The notes under the pieces are model-generated. The model saw only the letters and a list, made by a program, of their open reading frames with translations. It searched no databases and was not told the DNA's origin. Below are positions 1 to 9,247 of a DNA stretch of 64,000 bases, piece by piece. Position 1 is the stretch's first letter. Each line of letters begins with the position of its first letter. Source of the stretch: Desulfobulbaceae bacterium (GTDB taxonomy: Bacteria > Desulfobacterota > Desulfobulbia > Desulfobulbales > Desulfobulbaceae); the NCBI GenBank assembly GCA_003508005.1, contig DNUE01000067.1, positions 107,955 to 171,954 of the forward strand, read 5' to 3'. A program made the translations under genes and the position numbers.

Positions 1-59
1 GCCCGGGCAGCGAGCTCATCCGGAAAAGCGTGGGTGTGGAAATCAACGATGCCGCTCAT
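1..59 (-). CDS. Amidohydrolase-family protein, N-terminus only (runs off the window)
   Basis: The reverse strand from 59 reads MSGIVDFHTHAFPDELAAR before the window ends. A DFHTHxFPD start is typical of metal-dependent amidohydrolases (amidohydrolase_2 or TatD-like), where the HxH pair binds the catalytic metal. The ATG overlaps the pgpA stop in an ATGA, so the gene is probably translationally coupled as the last visible member of the def-fmt-larC-pgpA operon. Only 19 residues are visible, so the subfamily and substrate cannot be told. Confidence 0.6.
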   Translation of the reverse strand, partial: MSGIVDFHTHAFPDELAAR

Positions 60-511
60 GGCAGTAAATATCTCCAAACTATCTGCAGCAGCAGGAGCGA
101 GTACAGTCCGGCTACGACGTCGTCGAGCATGATTCCGAGACCTCCGTGGATATGGCGATCCAGCCAGCCAGCCGGAAAGGGTTTGAGAATGTCGAAGAGC
201 CGGAAAAAGAGGAAGCCGAGTAGCACTGCTCCCGGGTGATGCGGGGCGGCGAGCAGGGCCAGCATCTGGCCGACGATTTCGTCCACTACCACCAGTCCCG
301 GATCTGCCCGGTCGATGATTTTTTCCGCCGAACCGGCGCAGAGGGTGCCGACAACAAAGAGCGCGGCGATCACGCTCAGGTAGGGGAGAACAGCTAGGTT
401 GCGCAGGGCGAACCACAGGGCCACCCCCACCAGCGAGCCCCAGGTGCCAGGTGCCCTGGGCAGGTAACCGGCGCCGCCGCCTGTGGCGATAAACAGGATC
501 AGGCGGTCCAT
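56..511 (-). CDS. pgpA: Phosphatidylglycerophosphatase A
   Basis: The 151-residue membrane protein has the PgpA hallmarks: an N-terminal GYLPRAPGTWGS segment (about residues 15-27), an acidic VVDEIVGQ motif near residue 75 and several hydrophobic helices. PgpA removes the phosphate from phosphatidylglycerophosphate to give phosphatidylglycerol at the inner membrane. Length matches the family. The start lies 3 bp after the larC stop, and the stop overlaps the next start (ATGA), so it belongs to one polycistron with def, fmt and larC. Confidence 0.93.
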   Translation of the reverse strand: MDRLILFIATGGGAGYLPRAPGTWGSLVGVALWFALRNLAVLPYLSVIAALFVVGTLCAGSAEKIIDRADPGLVVVDEIVGQMLALLAAPHHPGAVLLGFLFFRLFDILKPFPAGWLDRHIHGGLGIMLDDVVAGLYSLLLLQIVWRYLLP

Positions 512-514
512 AGG

Positions 515-1690
515 TCAGGAGACGTTGCTGTTGCCGGCGCAACGGCTAACTTCTTCGTAGACCAGCCGGATCGGAACGCCATGCGCCGCAGCCAGGCGCC
601 TGCATTCCTCGTATTCCGGGGTGATAACGACCCCCGTCGGGGTGCTGATTTTCTTGCCCCGGACCGTGCCCCATTTGGTCTGCAGGGTTACGATCTCCCG
701 GGGCAGGGTGCGGCGCTGCTCGCTGTGACAGCGCAGGCCGATGGCGCTGGTTTCGCTGAGCAGGATTATTTTGGCCGCCTCGCTGCCCGCCGGGGTGCTG
801 ATCACCCGGACCAGGAAGCCGGGCCGGCCTTTTTTCATCTGGACCGGCATCAGCAGGACATCCAGGGCACCGGCCTGCAGGAGCTTTTCCGCAACATAGG
901 GCCAGCTTTCCGGGCTCCAGTCGTCCAATGCGGTTTCTATGACCTCCACCTGCTGGGCCTCGGCGGGAGCATATTCTTCGCCGATGAGCAGCCTGAGCAG
1001 GTTGGGCTGGCCGTCGCTTCTTTTTCTGCTGCCGGCGCCATAGCCGGTTTCGGTCAACAGCATGGGCGGCAGGGGGCCGAATCCCTCTGCCAGGGTCCGG
1101 ACCAGGGCCGCGCCGGTCGGGGTCACCAACTCCTGGTCAATCTCATCGCCGTAGACAGGGACACCGCGCAGCAGGGCACAGACTGCCGGTGCGGGCAGCG
1201 GCAGCCGGCCGTGCGCGCAGTCGGTCCAGCCCCGGGGCATGGGCAGGGGTGAGCAGAAAAGTTTGTCAATGGAGAGGAGGTGCAGACCACGCACCGCGCC
1301 GACAATATCGATCAGGGCATCCGCCGCGCCTACTTCATGGAAATGCACCTCGGATATCGCGCAGCCGTGTACCTCGGCCTCGGCCTCGGCCAGGCGGAGA
1401 AAGACCGCCAGAGACTTCTCGCGCACCACTGGGGAAAGACCGCTTTTGTTCAGGATCGTTTCAATCTCCGGCAGGTGGCGAGGTGGCTGAAGGTTGTCCA
1501 CCAGGACCGCGACCCGGGTTGCCCGCAGCGGAGATTCCATTGTCCGGTCGATATCCAGGCGGCAGCCCTTCAAGCCGAGCGCGGGCACGAGTGCGTGCAG
1601 CTCGGCGGCAGGGAGGCCGGCATCGACCAGCGCGCCCAGCAGCATGTCGCCGCTGATCCCGGAAAAGCAGTCTAGATAGGCGATGTTCAT
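515..1690 (-). CDS. larC: LarC-type nickel-pincer cofactor biosynthesis protein
   Basis: The 391-residue protein starts MNIAYLDCFSGISGDM, the signature of the LarC/DUF111 family, and carries the HFHEVGAADALIDI motif near residue 95. LarC inserts nickel into the pincer cofactor (NPN) made by LarB and LarE. The open frame extends 81 codons further upstream, but that part is shadow of fmt; the ATG at 1690 overlaps the fmt stop and fits the family. N- and C-terminal parts form one uninterrupted frame, unlike the programmed frameshift described in lactobacilli. No larB, larE or larA is nearby, so its client enzyme must lie elsewhere. Confidence 0.9.
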   Translation of the reverse strand: MNIAYLDCFSGISGDMLLGALVDAGLPAAELHALVPALGLKGCRLDIDRTMESPLRATRVAVLVDNLQPPRHLPEIETILNKSGLSPVVREKSLAVFLRLAEAEAEVHGCAISEVHFHEVGAADALIDIVGAVRGLHLLSIDKLFCSPLPMPRGWTDCAHGRLPLPAPAVCALLRGVPVYGDEIDQELVTPTGAALVRTLAEGFGPLPPMLLTETGYGAGSRKRSDGQPNLLRLLIGEEYAPAEAQQVEVIETALDDWSPESWPYVAEKLLQAGALDVLLMPVQMKKGRPGFLVRVISTPAGSEAAKIILLSETSAIGLRCHSEQRRTLPREIVTLQTKWGTVRGKKISTPTGVVITPEYEECRRLAAAHGVPIRLVYEEVSRCAGNSNVS

Positions 1691-2631
1691 CAGGTAAAGC
1701 GCCCGCCGACGGGCAGGGGCATGCCGCAGAGCAGGGACTGGACATCCATGCGTTTCTTGCCTTCGGCCTGGATATCGCGCACAAGCAGGGAGTCCCTGCC
1801 GGTGGCCACCAGGAGCCCATGGCGATCGGCACGGCAGATGGATCCGGGAGATGCGGTGACCGGACCTTCCACCACCTGCGGGTTGAAGAAGCGAAAGCGG
1901 CTCTCTCCCAGAAAGCTGTAGGCTGAGGGCCAAGGGTCGAGGCCGCGGATCAGGCAGTGCAGACTGCGGGCATCTTGCGACCAGTCGAGATGGCCCATCT
2001 CCTTTGCGAGCATGGGCGCCTCGGTGGCCAGGCGGTTGTCCTGTTTCCGGGGCGGCAGGGTGCCTTGCTTGAGGCGGGCGATGGCCTCCATAAGCGCTTG
2101 GCCTCCTACTACCGCCAGCTTGGCGAACATGGTGCCGGCGGTATCCTCATCAGTGATGGGGATCGCCGCCGGCAGCAGAATGTCACCGGTATCCATCCCC
2201 TCGTCCATCTGCATGATGGTCACCCCGGTTTCCCGCTCGCCGTTGATCACCGCCCACTGGATAGGCGCGGCGCCCCGGTATTTCGGCAGCAGGGAGCCGT
2301 GGATGTTGATGGCGCCAAGGCGGGGCAACCGCAGCAGGCTGCCGGGCAGGATCTTGCCGTAGGCGGCGACCACGATCAGGTCCAGCCGCAGGGCCGCGAT
2401 TTCCTCAAGAAAAACCGGGGTTCTGACGGATCTGGGCTGCAGGAGCGGGATGCCGCCGGCCATGGCCAGGACCTTGGTCGGCGGGGTCTGAAGTTTGCGG
2501 CCTCGGCCACTTTCCTTGTCCGGCTGGCAGACGACGGCCACCACCTGATCCGGTCCCTGGAGCAGCGCCCGCAGGGCCGGTACCGCAAATTCGGGAGTGC
2601 CCATGAAAAGGATGCGGAGAGGGGTGGTCAT
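1690..2631 (-). CDS. fmt: Methionyl-tRNA formyltransferase
   Basis: The 313-residue protein formylates initiator Met-tRNA using 10-formyl-tetrahydrofolate. Visible signatures are the N-terminal RILFMGTPEFAVPALRAL, the catalytic INIHGSLLPKYRGAAPI segment (Asn and His) and GMDTGDI (Asp), followed by the usual C-terminal OB-like domain. It follows def with a 4-bp overlap and itself overlaps larC. The def-fmt pairing is common because deformylase acts on the product of this pathway. Confidence 0.97.
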   Translation of the reverse strand: MTTPLRILFMGTPEFAVPALRALLQGPDQVVAVVCQPDKESGRGRKLQTPPTKVLAMAGGIPLLQPRSVRTPVFLEEIAALRLDLIVVAAYGKILPGSLLRLPRLGAINIHGSLLPKYRGAAPIQWAVINGERETGVTIMQMDEGMDTGDILLPAAIPITDEDTAGTMFAKLAVVGGQALMEAIARLKQGTLPPRKQDNRLATEAPMLAKEMGHLDWSQDARSLHCLIRGLDPWPSAYSFLGESRFRFFNPQVVEGPVTASPGSICRADRHGLLVATGRDSLLVRDIQAEGKKRMDVQSLLCGMPLPVGGRFT

Positions 2632-3140
2632 TCCTGCTCGGCCTGGAGCATTTTTTTCAGCCTTTTCTTATACAGGCTGCGTTTAAGGGCACTGATGCGG
2701 TCGATGAACAGCTTGCCGTGCAGGTGGTCCACCTCATGCTGGATGACCCGGGCGAAGCGGTCCTCCGCAATGAACTCCATCGGCTTGCCATCCAGGTCCT
2801 GGGCGGACACCTTTATCTTCTTGAAGCGCTTGACCGAGGAGGTGTAGTCGATGACGCTGAGGCAGCCCTCATCGTCGGTCACGCTACCCTCGCCTTCTGA
2901 AATGACCGGATTGATCAGGGAAATAAATTTTTTCCGGTCGCCCGGCATGGAAACGTCCACCACCACGATTTGCAGGAGCACGCCGATCTGGTTGGCCGCC
3001 AGGCCGATGCCCGGGGCCTCGTACATGGTTTCCCCCATGTCCGCGGCCAGTTGTTTGAGTTCATCGTCAAAGCGGGTCACCTTTTTGGCCTTCTGTCTAA
3101 GGACCGGATCGGGAAAGGTGTGAATGGTACGAATCGCCAT
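2628..3140 (-). CDS. def: Peptide deformylase
   Basis: The 170-residue protein removes the N-formyl group from nascent proteins. All three family motifs are present: GIGLAANQIG (motif 1), DEGCLSV (motif 2, with the metal Cys) and QHEVDH (motif 3, with the two metal His and catalytic Glu). The ATG at 3140 opens the family-typical MAIRTIHTFPDPVLRQKAK. It is the first gene of the leftward operon, so the promoter should lie in the AT-rich stretch just to its right. Confidence 0.97.
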   Translation of the reverse strand: MAIRTIHTFPDPVLRQKAKKVTRFDDELKQLAADMGETMYEAPGIGLAANQIGVLLQIVVVDVSMPGDRKKFISLINPVISEGEGSVTDDEGCLSVIDYTSSVKRFKKIKVSAQDLDGKPMEFIAEDRFARVIQHEVDHLHGKLFIDRISALKRSLYKKRLKKMLQAEQE

Positions 3141-3616
3141 GTCTATGCCCTGAAAAATTATAATAAATACAAAATATGCATGAAATTACTTACAGTAAAG
3201 AGGTGCGCCCTGCCAGTAAAAAAGAGTGGTTGCCCGCACGGCTTGTCTTCCCTTTTCATATTGTGTAAAATAACAGATCAATGGCATCTCGTCGCATCCT
3301 TCGTTACGGCGGCGTACCGTATGTACGCAACATGTCACCGAATTTGCTCACTTTTCTTGATGTGCTTTTTGATTGCCATCTTTTTTGATACCCTGCTGCG
3401 AGGCAATCAAGATGATTTGAGGCAGGACGTTGCGGGACCCTTTGCCGGAAGAGAAGTGTGCCGCAGGGACCCGTCTGCGCCGCCAGACTCTGCTGGCCAT
3501 TACCGAATGCCCCGGCTTCGGGCGCTGCGTGACGAGATTGCCGACTTCGACGATGTCAGCAGGATGAACCTGGTCCTGACCAGCAACAAGGACTGATCCC
3601 CTTTGAGGTGCTGCTG
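3141..3616. other. Intergenic region with an AT-rich def leader, a short dyad and a possible gene remnant
   Basis: This is a 476-bp gap between divergent def and plsY. The part next to def (3141-3190) is AT-rich and probably holds the def promoter. At 3313-3329 a GCGTAC/GTACGC dyad with a 5-nt spacer sits in a stretch that looks like a dispersed intergenic repeat. An open frame ending at 3596 gives a C-terminal segment RLRALRDEIADFDDVSR and looks more protein-like than random, but it lacks a credible start. I treat it as a possible remnant, not a gene. Confidence 0.4.
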
Positions 3617-4219
3617 ATGACCCTCCTGGCCCTCTTTCTGATTGTCGCCTCCTATCTGGTGGGGGCCATTCCCTTCGGGATTCTTTTGTCCAAGGGCAGC
3701 GGCGTGGATATTCGCGCCCAGGGCAGCAAGAATATCGGGGCCACCAACGTTGCCAGGCTGCTCGGCAAAAAGCTCGGCTTGCTGACGTTGCTTGCCGATA
3801 TCGCCAAGGGCTTTTCCCCCCTCTTTGTTGCCGGGCGGCTGCTGCCGGCAGACGTCCAGCAAGGAACGGTTCTGGCTCTGTGCGGGGCGGCAACCGTGCT
3901 GGGGCACATGTTTCCGGTCTATCTTGGCTTCAGGGGCGGCAAGGGGGTGGCCACCGGGCTGGGGGTTTTTCTCTACCTGGCTCCCAAGGCGGTCCTCGGC
4001 TGTCTGCTGGTGTTTCTCGCGGCGGTAGGACTGTCTGGGTTTGTCTCCCTGGGCTCCCTGCTCGGAGCCCTGGCAGTGCTCCCTGGGCTCTGGCTGCTGC
4101 AGGAGCCAACGTGGAAGATCGTGCTGGCAACTGTTGTCGTTGCCCTGATCTGGCTTAAGCATCACCAGAATATCGGCCGGCTCCTGCGGGGGACCGAGAA
4201 GTGCTGGAGGAAGAAATGA
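3617..4219 (+). CDS. plsY: Acyl-phosphate:glycerol-3-phosphate acyltransferase
   Basis: The roughly 200-residue integral membrane enzyme makes lysophosphatidic acid from acyl-phosphate and glycerol-3-phosphate, the first step of phospholipid synthesis. Family motifs are visible: VGAIPFG near the start, GSKNIGATNVARLLGKK, and FRGGKGVATGLGV, plus several transmembrane helices. A GTG at 3608 is also in frame, but GAGG at 3605-3608 lies at good spacing for ATG 3617, which I prefer. The stop overlaps the next gene (ATGA). Confidence 0.95.
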   Translation: MTLLALFLIVASYLVGAIPFGILLSKGSGVDIRAQGSKNIGATNVARLLGKKLGLLTLLADIAKGFSPLFVAGRLLPADVQQGTVLALCGAATVLGHMFPVYLGFRGGKGVATGLGVFLYLAPKAVLGCLLVFLAAVGLSGFVSLGSLLGALAVLPGLWLLQEPTWKIVLATVVVALIWLKHHQNIGRLLRGTEKCWRKK

Positions 4220-4527
4220 CCCGCAAGGAATGGCAGGCCATCGAGGAGGCGCGCCGGGTCCTGAGCCTCGGCGAGAAGGCCACCCTCGCGGAAATCAAGG
4301 AGGCCTATCGGAGGCTCAGCAAGGAGCACCATCCGGACACCAGGGTTGAGAATACGCATCCCGACGACGAGATGATGTACCGGCTGACCGCCGCCTATAC
4401 TCTGCTCGTCCGCTATTGCGAGGGGTTTCGATTTCCCCTGGCTCCTCCCGCGGGCGATATCTACGACGCCGAAGACTGGTGGCTCGACCGCTTCGGCCAG
4501 GACCCGCTCTGGGGCCGAAGACGCTGA
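4216..4527 (+). CDS. J-domain (DnaJ-like) protein, small
   Basis: The 103-residue protein is mostly a J domain: ATLAEIKEAYRRLSKEHHPDT includes the HPD tripeptide that stimulates DnaK ATPase. There is no G/F-rich region, zinc finger or C-terminal substrate domain, so it is a minimal type III J protein. The C-terminal tail is acidic and aromatic. ATG 4216 overlaps the plsY stop and follows GGAGGAAG; an upstream in-frame GTG at 4201 is less likely. The DnaK client is unknown. Confidence 0.85.
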   Translation: MTRKEWQAIEEARRVLSLGEKATLAEIKEAYRRLSKEHHPDTRVENTHPDDEMMYRLTAAYTLLVRYCEGFRFPLAPPAGDIYDAEDWWLDRFGQDPLWGRRR

Positions 4528-4637
4528 GGCCGCCCGTTTTAATTCTCCCTGTCAGCCGTTCGCAGCGGATGTCACCTCTCTATTTTTTTCGATTCCGATT
4601 CCGACCCCGAAGGAACATGGGTTGCCAGCGAAAAGTG

Positions 4638-5900
4638 TTATGAGGGCATCAGCTTGGAAAAGAGGGAGATGTTCCAGAGGGCGCCGCTTATTCCCTCGTG
4701 CAGCAGCGCGAGTTCAGCCTGCTGCACGGCAAGCAGTGTTCCGTTCTCTTCAGACCTGGTAAAGAAGGTGACGTCCCCGTCCTGGGAGGCCACAACGGCA
4801 ATGGCCTGCGGCTGGTCATAGGCGAACTGGGCAGCGGACTGGTGGCGGGTGCCGCCGAGGTCCGAGAGGGCGAGGGCTGTTTCGCGGGAACCTTCCACCG
4901 GCTTGCGGATACGAAGATCAAACGCGGCGGGCAGGGCTTCGATCTGCTGGATTTTGGCGCCGAAGCAATAGGTGTACCGGTCAAGGCTCATGACCAGGGC
5001 GCCGTCCACCGCAGTCAGGCGGGCGATGCGGTCGCACTGCTCCCGGATCTGGCGCCGGGCGTAGGAAGTTTTGTCCTGCGTGCGGGTAAAGACTTTTTTG
5101 ATCATCTCGAAAATCGACTTTTTGCCGGTCAGGATCCCCGCATCCGGCTGCGGGAGGTCGATGTTGGCATCGAGAAAGCTTGCCCCGCCGGTATAGGTGA
5201 CTGGAAGCCTGATGGACCGCTGCCAGCCGCTGCTTTCCGGGACGGCCAGCACGGTACCCCCGTGGCCGTGCGCCCGCATGGCCTGGGCAATATAGAGCAG
5301 GGTGTTGTAGCGCATGATGCCTGTCATCCTGGGATCGGCAGACTGATCCTGGCTGAGGATTTTCGGCATGATTGTCTGCATCAGGACGCCGGGATCAACG
5401 AACAGTGCCTGGTTGCGGGTCAGGGCCGCCAGTCCCCTGCCACCATAACTGATCAGGACGCAGCCCGGTCCCAGGGCCTGCACCCGTAGATCTGTGCTGA
5501 TAAAATCAAGCGGACTGGTTTTGAAGCCCCAAATCCTGAGTCTGCCTTGCCCATCTGGCCAGATGCAGATATGGGCCCTTGGATTCTCCAGGGCCGGCCC
5601 GAGTTTGACCACGTTGCGCGGGCGCAAGGCGATGGGCTGGTTGAAGCAGAAGCTGTCCGGGAGATGTTCGGGCTGCCGGTAGATAAGGGAAACCGACACC
5701 GCGTACCCCTCTTCTTTGTCGTAACTGGCCCAGAACACGGCGGTGAGCAGTTCCGCAAGCTGCTCCCGGGAAGGGACCGCCCCCCTGGCCGATTCTGTCT
5801 CGATGCCCGCCTCGGGCGACAAAGGTTCTTCCTGGGAATTGATCCGTTCCCAGAGTTCGGCGATGAACTGCTCGTTGAGATGAAAGACGGCGCTCTTCAT
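4638..5900 (-). CDS. Protein with C-terminal DisA/DAC-like domain, coupled to an RND pump
   Basis: This 420-residue soluble protein has no signal peptide. Its C-terminal part resembles the diadenylate cyclase (DAC) fold: an AVDGALVMSLD segment with DGA at 299-301, then GGTRHQSAAQF at 349-359 and AIAVVASQDGDVTFF at about 366-380. In true cyclases the second motif is RHR; here it is RHQ. I therefore infer either a divergent cyclase or a DAC-derived nucleotide-sensing domain. The N-terminal 280 residues match nothing I recognise. The start overlaps the RND pump stop (ATGA), making it the fourth gene of a TetR-regulated efflux operon. Confidence 0.65.
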   Translation of the reverse strand: MKSAVFHLNEQFIAELWERINSQEEPLSPEAGIETESARGAVPSREQLAELLTAVFWASYDKEEGYAVSVSLIYRQPEHLPDSFCFNQPIALRPRNVVKLGPALENPRAHICIWPDGQGRLRIWGFKTSPLDFISTDLRVQALGPGCVLISYGGRGLAALTRNQALFVDPGVLMQTIMPKILSQDQSADPRMTGIMRYNTLLYIAQAMRAHGHGGTVLAVPESSGWQRSIRLPVTYTGGASFLDANIDLPQPDAGILTGKKSIFEMIKKVFTRTQDKTSYARRQIREQCDRIARLTAVDGALVMSLDRYTYCFGAKIQQIEALPAAFDLRIRKPVEGSRETALALSDLGGTRHQSAAQFAYDQPQAIAVVASQDGDVTFFTRSEENGTLLAVQQAELALLHEGISGALWNISLFSKLMPS

Positions 5901-8900
5901 TGCTGATTCCTCTCTTGGTCTCTGTGTCCCGGAATACTGCCGGCCAGCTTCTCATAGAGGCCCCAGTACCACTGGTGCAGCCGGAGCCGGAGCCTGCTGC
6001 TCTCTGCAATGAAAAGCTGCTGCAGGTAGAACAGGGTGGGGACCACCACCAGGGTGAGAAAGGTGGCCACCATCAGGCCGAAGATTACCACCACCGCCAT
6101 GGAGCGCCACCATTGGCTCGATTCGCTGACCCAGGCCATTGACAGGTGATGAAAGTCAAAGGAAACGCCGGTGACCATGGGGATCAGCCCCAGGGTGGTG
6201 GTGATCGCCGTCAGCATTACCGGCCGCAGCCGCGTGGCCCCGGCGCTGATCACCGCCTCCCGCAGGGGATAGCCGCGGGCGATGAGCTTGTTGGTGTAAT
6301 CGAGCAGGATGATGGCGTTGTTCACCACCACCCCGGCCAGGGAGATGACCCCGACCCCGGTCATGATGATCCCGAAGGGCTGCCGGAAGAGCAGCAGGCC
6401 GAGGAAGGCACCGCCGAGCGACATGAACACCGAGGTCATGATGATGAAGGGCTGGCCGAGTGAATTGAACATGGCGACCAGGATAAGGAAGATGACCAGC
6501 AGGGCCACCACAAAGGCCTTGCTTAGAAAGTCCTCGGACTCCTGTTGAAACTCGAACTCGCCGGTGAATTTGATGTTGTAGCCGGGCGGCAGAGGGAACT
6601 GATCCAGGAGCTTTTCCGCCTGGGCCCGGGCCACCGGGCCGGGGATTCTGGTTTCGTCCACGTTGGCCTTCACCGTCACCACCCGCTCGTTGTTGATGCG
6701 GGTGATATCGCCCAGCGAGCCGGCGAACCGGACCTGGGCCAGGGAGGAAAGCGGGACCTGCTCGCCCGAGGGGGCGGGGATCATCAGTTCGTGCAGCACG
6801 TCAACCATCATGCGGTCAGACTCCCGCAGCTGGACAGTGATGTCGTAGTCCTCGTTCTCCTCGCGGTAGGAGGAGACATCCAGGCCGTTGTAGGCGGTCT
6901 TCAGGGCAAAGCCGATCATGTCGGTGGTAAGGCCGAAGAACGCCGCCTTCTGCCGGTCGATCACCACCTGCACCGAGGGGGTGCCTTCCTTGAAGTCGTC
7001 CCTGACATCCTTGACATGGGGCACCTGGGCGACGATCTCCTTGATCTTGTGGGCAATCCCGCCCAGGACACTGAAGTTGTCCCCGGATATCTCGATATTG
7101 ATGGCTGCGCCGGTGGGCGGCCCTTCCTCCTGCATAGCCACGGTGATCTTGCCCCCGGGGATGGACTGCACCCGCTCCCTGATCTCCGCCAGCGTGTCCT
7201 TGGTTGAGTTGCGTCGTTCCTCCAGGTCCAGGAAGCGGACTCCGATATGGCTGGGGGTATTGGGATCAAAGGCGCTGCCTGGCCCGGCAGTGACCACTCC
7301 CTGCATATAGATATCGGTGATGTTCTCCAGGTCGCTGGGGCCGCTATAATCCCTGCCGGTGGCTGCGGTGTAAGGTTTGGGGGCCAGGGCCTGCAGGTAT
7401 GCTTCCGGTGAGGAGTCCGCTGGAGGCTCTCCTTTTCCGGTGCCTCCGGCCACCGCCATTTCCACCCGCTGCAGGATGCGGTCGATGTAGTCCAGGTCGG
7501 CCCCTTCCGGGGTATCGACGTTGACGTACATCCCCTTGGGGTCGATTTCCGGAAAGAACTCCACCGGTTTTTCCAGGCCGATCACCAGCAGCCACCCCTG
7601 AACCATGATGAGCAGCAGGACAAGGGTGCAGCCGAGAGTGACCAGCGGCTGCTGCAGGCAGAATGCCAGCAGTCTGCTGTAGCGCAGCAGGATGCCGCCG
7701 CGGATTCGCACCGGCTGTTCAATACTGAGGTCACCCGGCCTGGCTGGAACCGCTTCGCTGTTGCCGCGCTGTTTTTGTTCTATTTTGATGAACAGGGAGG
7801 CCAGGGCCGGGTTGATCACCAGGGCCACAAAGAGGCTGGAGGTCAGGGTGATGATCAGGGTCAGGGGCAGGTAGCTCATGAACTCGCCCATGATCCCCGG
7901 CCAGAAGAGCATGGGGCCAAAGGCGGCCAGGGTGGTCAGGGTGGAGCCGACCACCGGCCAGGCCACCTCGCCGGTGGCCTTCATTGCCGCCTCGACCCGC
8001 GAGGCCCCCTGTTCCATGAAGCGGTAGATATTCTCGATGATAACGATGGAGTTGTCCACCAGCATGCCCAGTGCCAGGGTCAGGCTGAAGAGCACCACCA
8101 TGTTCAGGGTGATGCCCATGACGTACATCACCGTGAAGGAGAGCAGCATGGAAAAGGGGATGGCCAGGCTGACCATCACGGCGTTGCGCAGACCCATGGC
8201 AAAGAACAGGACTAGCACCACCAGGACCAGGCCGGAGAGGATGTTGTTTTCCAGGTCCGCCACCATGATCCGGATGTCCTTGGCCTTGTCCATGACCTTG
8301 GTGATCTCTGTGCCCGCGGGCCATGTCTGGCGGCCCTCGTCGATGAGCTGGTCTACCCGGTCGGTGATGGCGATGATCCCTTCGCCGGAGCGCTTGCGCA
8401 CGGCAATGTTGACCGCCTGCCTGGAGTTCAGGCGGGAGCGGCTCACCTCCTCCTTGAAGCCGTCGACCACCCTGGCAACATCTTTCAGGTAGACCGGCTC
8501 GCCGTTGTGGGTTTTGACGACCAGCCCGTAAATCTCGTCGGGAGAGACGAATTCGCCGGGCACCCTGAGGAGAAACCGGCCCGAACCCAGGCGGATAGCC
8601 CCGCCGGAAGTGTTCTTGTTTTCGCTGGTCAGCACCTGCTCCAGGGTGTTGATGGTCAGGCCGTAATAGGCGAGCTTTTCCGGGAAGACCTCCACTCTGA
8701 TTTCCCGCTCCAGGCCGCCGGTGACGTCCACCGCCAGAACCCCGGTGATGGCCTCGATTTCGTCTTCAAGGTCATCGGCGATTTTTTTCAGGCAGGGCAG
8801 GCCGCAGGTGCCGGACAGGGAAAAGACCACAATGGGCAGTTCGGAAAAGTTCACCTCAAAGACCGAGGGGTCCTCGTCCAAGTCGTCGGGCAGTTCGCCC

Positions 8901-9247
8901 ATGGCCTCGTCCACCTTGTCCTTGACGTCCTGCAGGGCCTGGTCGATATCGGTGCCGGTGACGAATTCAACGTTGATGTTGGACATCCCCTCGGAGCTGA
9001 CCGACTGGATTTTCTTCAGCCCGTCCAGCCCTTTGAGCTTCTTCTCGATCTCCACGGTGACCGCAGTTTCGATGTCGGAGGAGGAGACTCCGCGGTAGGT
9101 GGTGGAGACAAAGACGTTGGGGATGGTGATGTCGGGTTCGCTTTCCCTGGGCAGGGCCAGGTAGCAGTAGGTCCCGAAAATCAGGATCAGCACTGCCAGG
9201 ACCAGGACGGAAATGCTGTTTTTGACCGCGGTATCGGAGAGGATCAT
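5897..9247 (-). CDS. RND efflux transporter, inner-membrane pump (AcrB/HAE family)
   Basis: This 1116-residue protein has the classic RND layout: TM1 at the N-terminus, a large periplasmic domain, a TM bundle (about 335-540), a second periplasmic domain and a C-terminal TM bundle. The segment LGMLVDNSIVIIENI holds the conserved TM4 aspartate used for proton relay. It exports hydrophobic or toxic compounds with the adaptor encoded next to it. It is somewhat longer than the usual 1020-1050 residues. It overlaps both flanking genes by 4 bp. No outer-membrane channel is in the operon; the TolC-like gene at 12791 is a candidate partner. Substrate unknown. Confidence 0.95.
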   Translation of the reverse strand: MILSDTAVKNSISVLVLAVLILIFGTYCYLALPRESEPDITIPNVFVSTTYRGVSSSDIETAVTVEIEKKLKGLDGLKKIQSVSSEGMSNINVEFVTGTDIDQALQDVKDKVDEAMGELPDDLDEDPSVFEVNFSELPIVVFSLSGTCGLPCLKKIADDLEDEIEAITGVLAVDVTGGLEREIRVEVFPEKLAYYGLTINTLEQVLTSENKNTSGGAIRLGSGRFLLRVPGEFVSPDEIYGLVVKTHNGEPVYLKDVARVVDGFKEEVSRSRLNSRQAVNIAVRKRSGEGIIAITDRVDQLIDEGRQTWPAGTEITKVMDKAKDIRIMVADLENNILSGLVLVVLVLFFAMGLRNAVMVSLAIPFSMLLSFTVMYVMGITLNMVVLFSLTLALGMLVDNSIVIIENIYRFMEQGASRVEAAMKATGEVAWPVVGSTLTTLAAFGPMLFWPGIMGEFMSYLPLTLIITLTSSLFVALVINPALASLFIKIEQKQRGNSEAVPARPGDLSIEQPVRIRGGILLRYSRLLAFCLQQPLVTLGCTLVLLLIMVQGWLLVIGLEKPVEFFPEIDPKGMYVNVDTPEGADLDYIDRILQRVEMAVAGGTGKGEPPADSSPEAYLQALAPKPYTAATGRDYSGPSDLENITDIYMQGVVTAGPGSAFDPNTPSHIGVRFLDLEERRNSTKDTLAEIRERVQSIPGGKITVAMQEEGPPTGAAINIEISGDNFSVLGGIAHKIKEIVAQVPHVKDVRDDFKEGTPSVQVVIDRQKAAFFGLTTDMIGFALKTAYNGLDVSSYREENEDYDITVQLRESDRMMVDVLHELMIPAPSGEQVPLSSLAQVRFAGSLGDITRINNERVVTVKANVDETRIPGPVARAQAEKLLDQFPLPPGYNIKFTGEFEFQQESEDFLSKAFVVALLVIFLILVAMFNSLGQPFIIMTSVFMSLGGAFLGLLLFRQPFGIIMTGVGVISLAGVVVNNAIILLDYTNKLIARGYPLREAVISAGATRLRPVMLTAITTTLGLIPMVTGVSFDFHHLSMAWVSESSQWWRSMAVVVIFGLMVATFLTLVVVPTLFYLQQLFIAESSRLRLRLHQWYWGLYEKLAGSIPGHRDQERNQQ

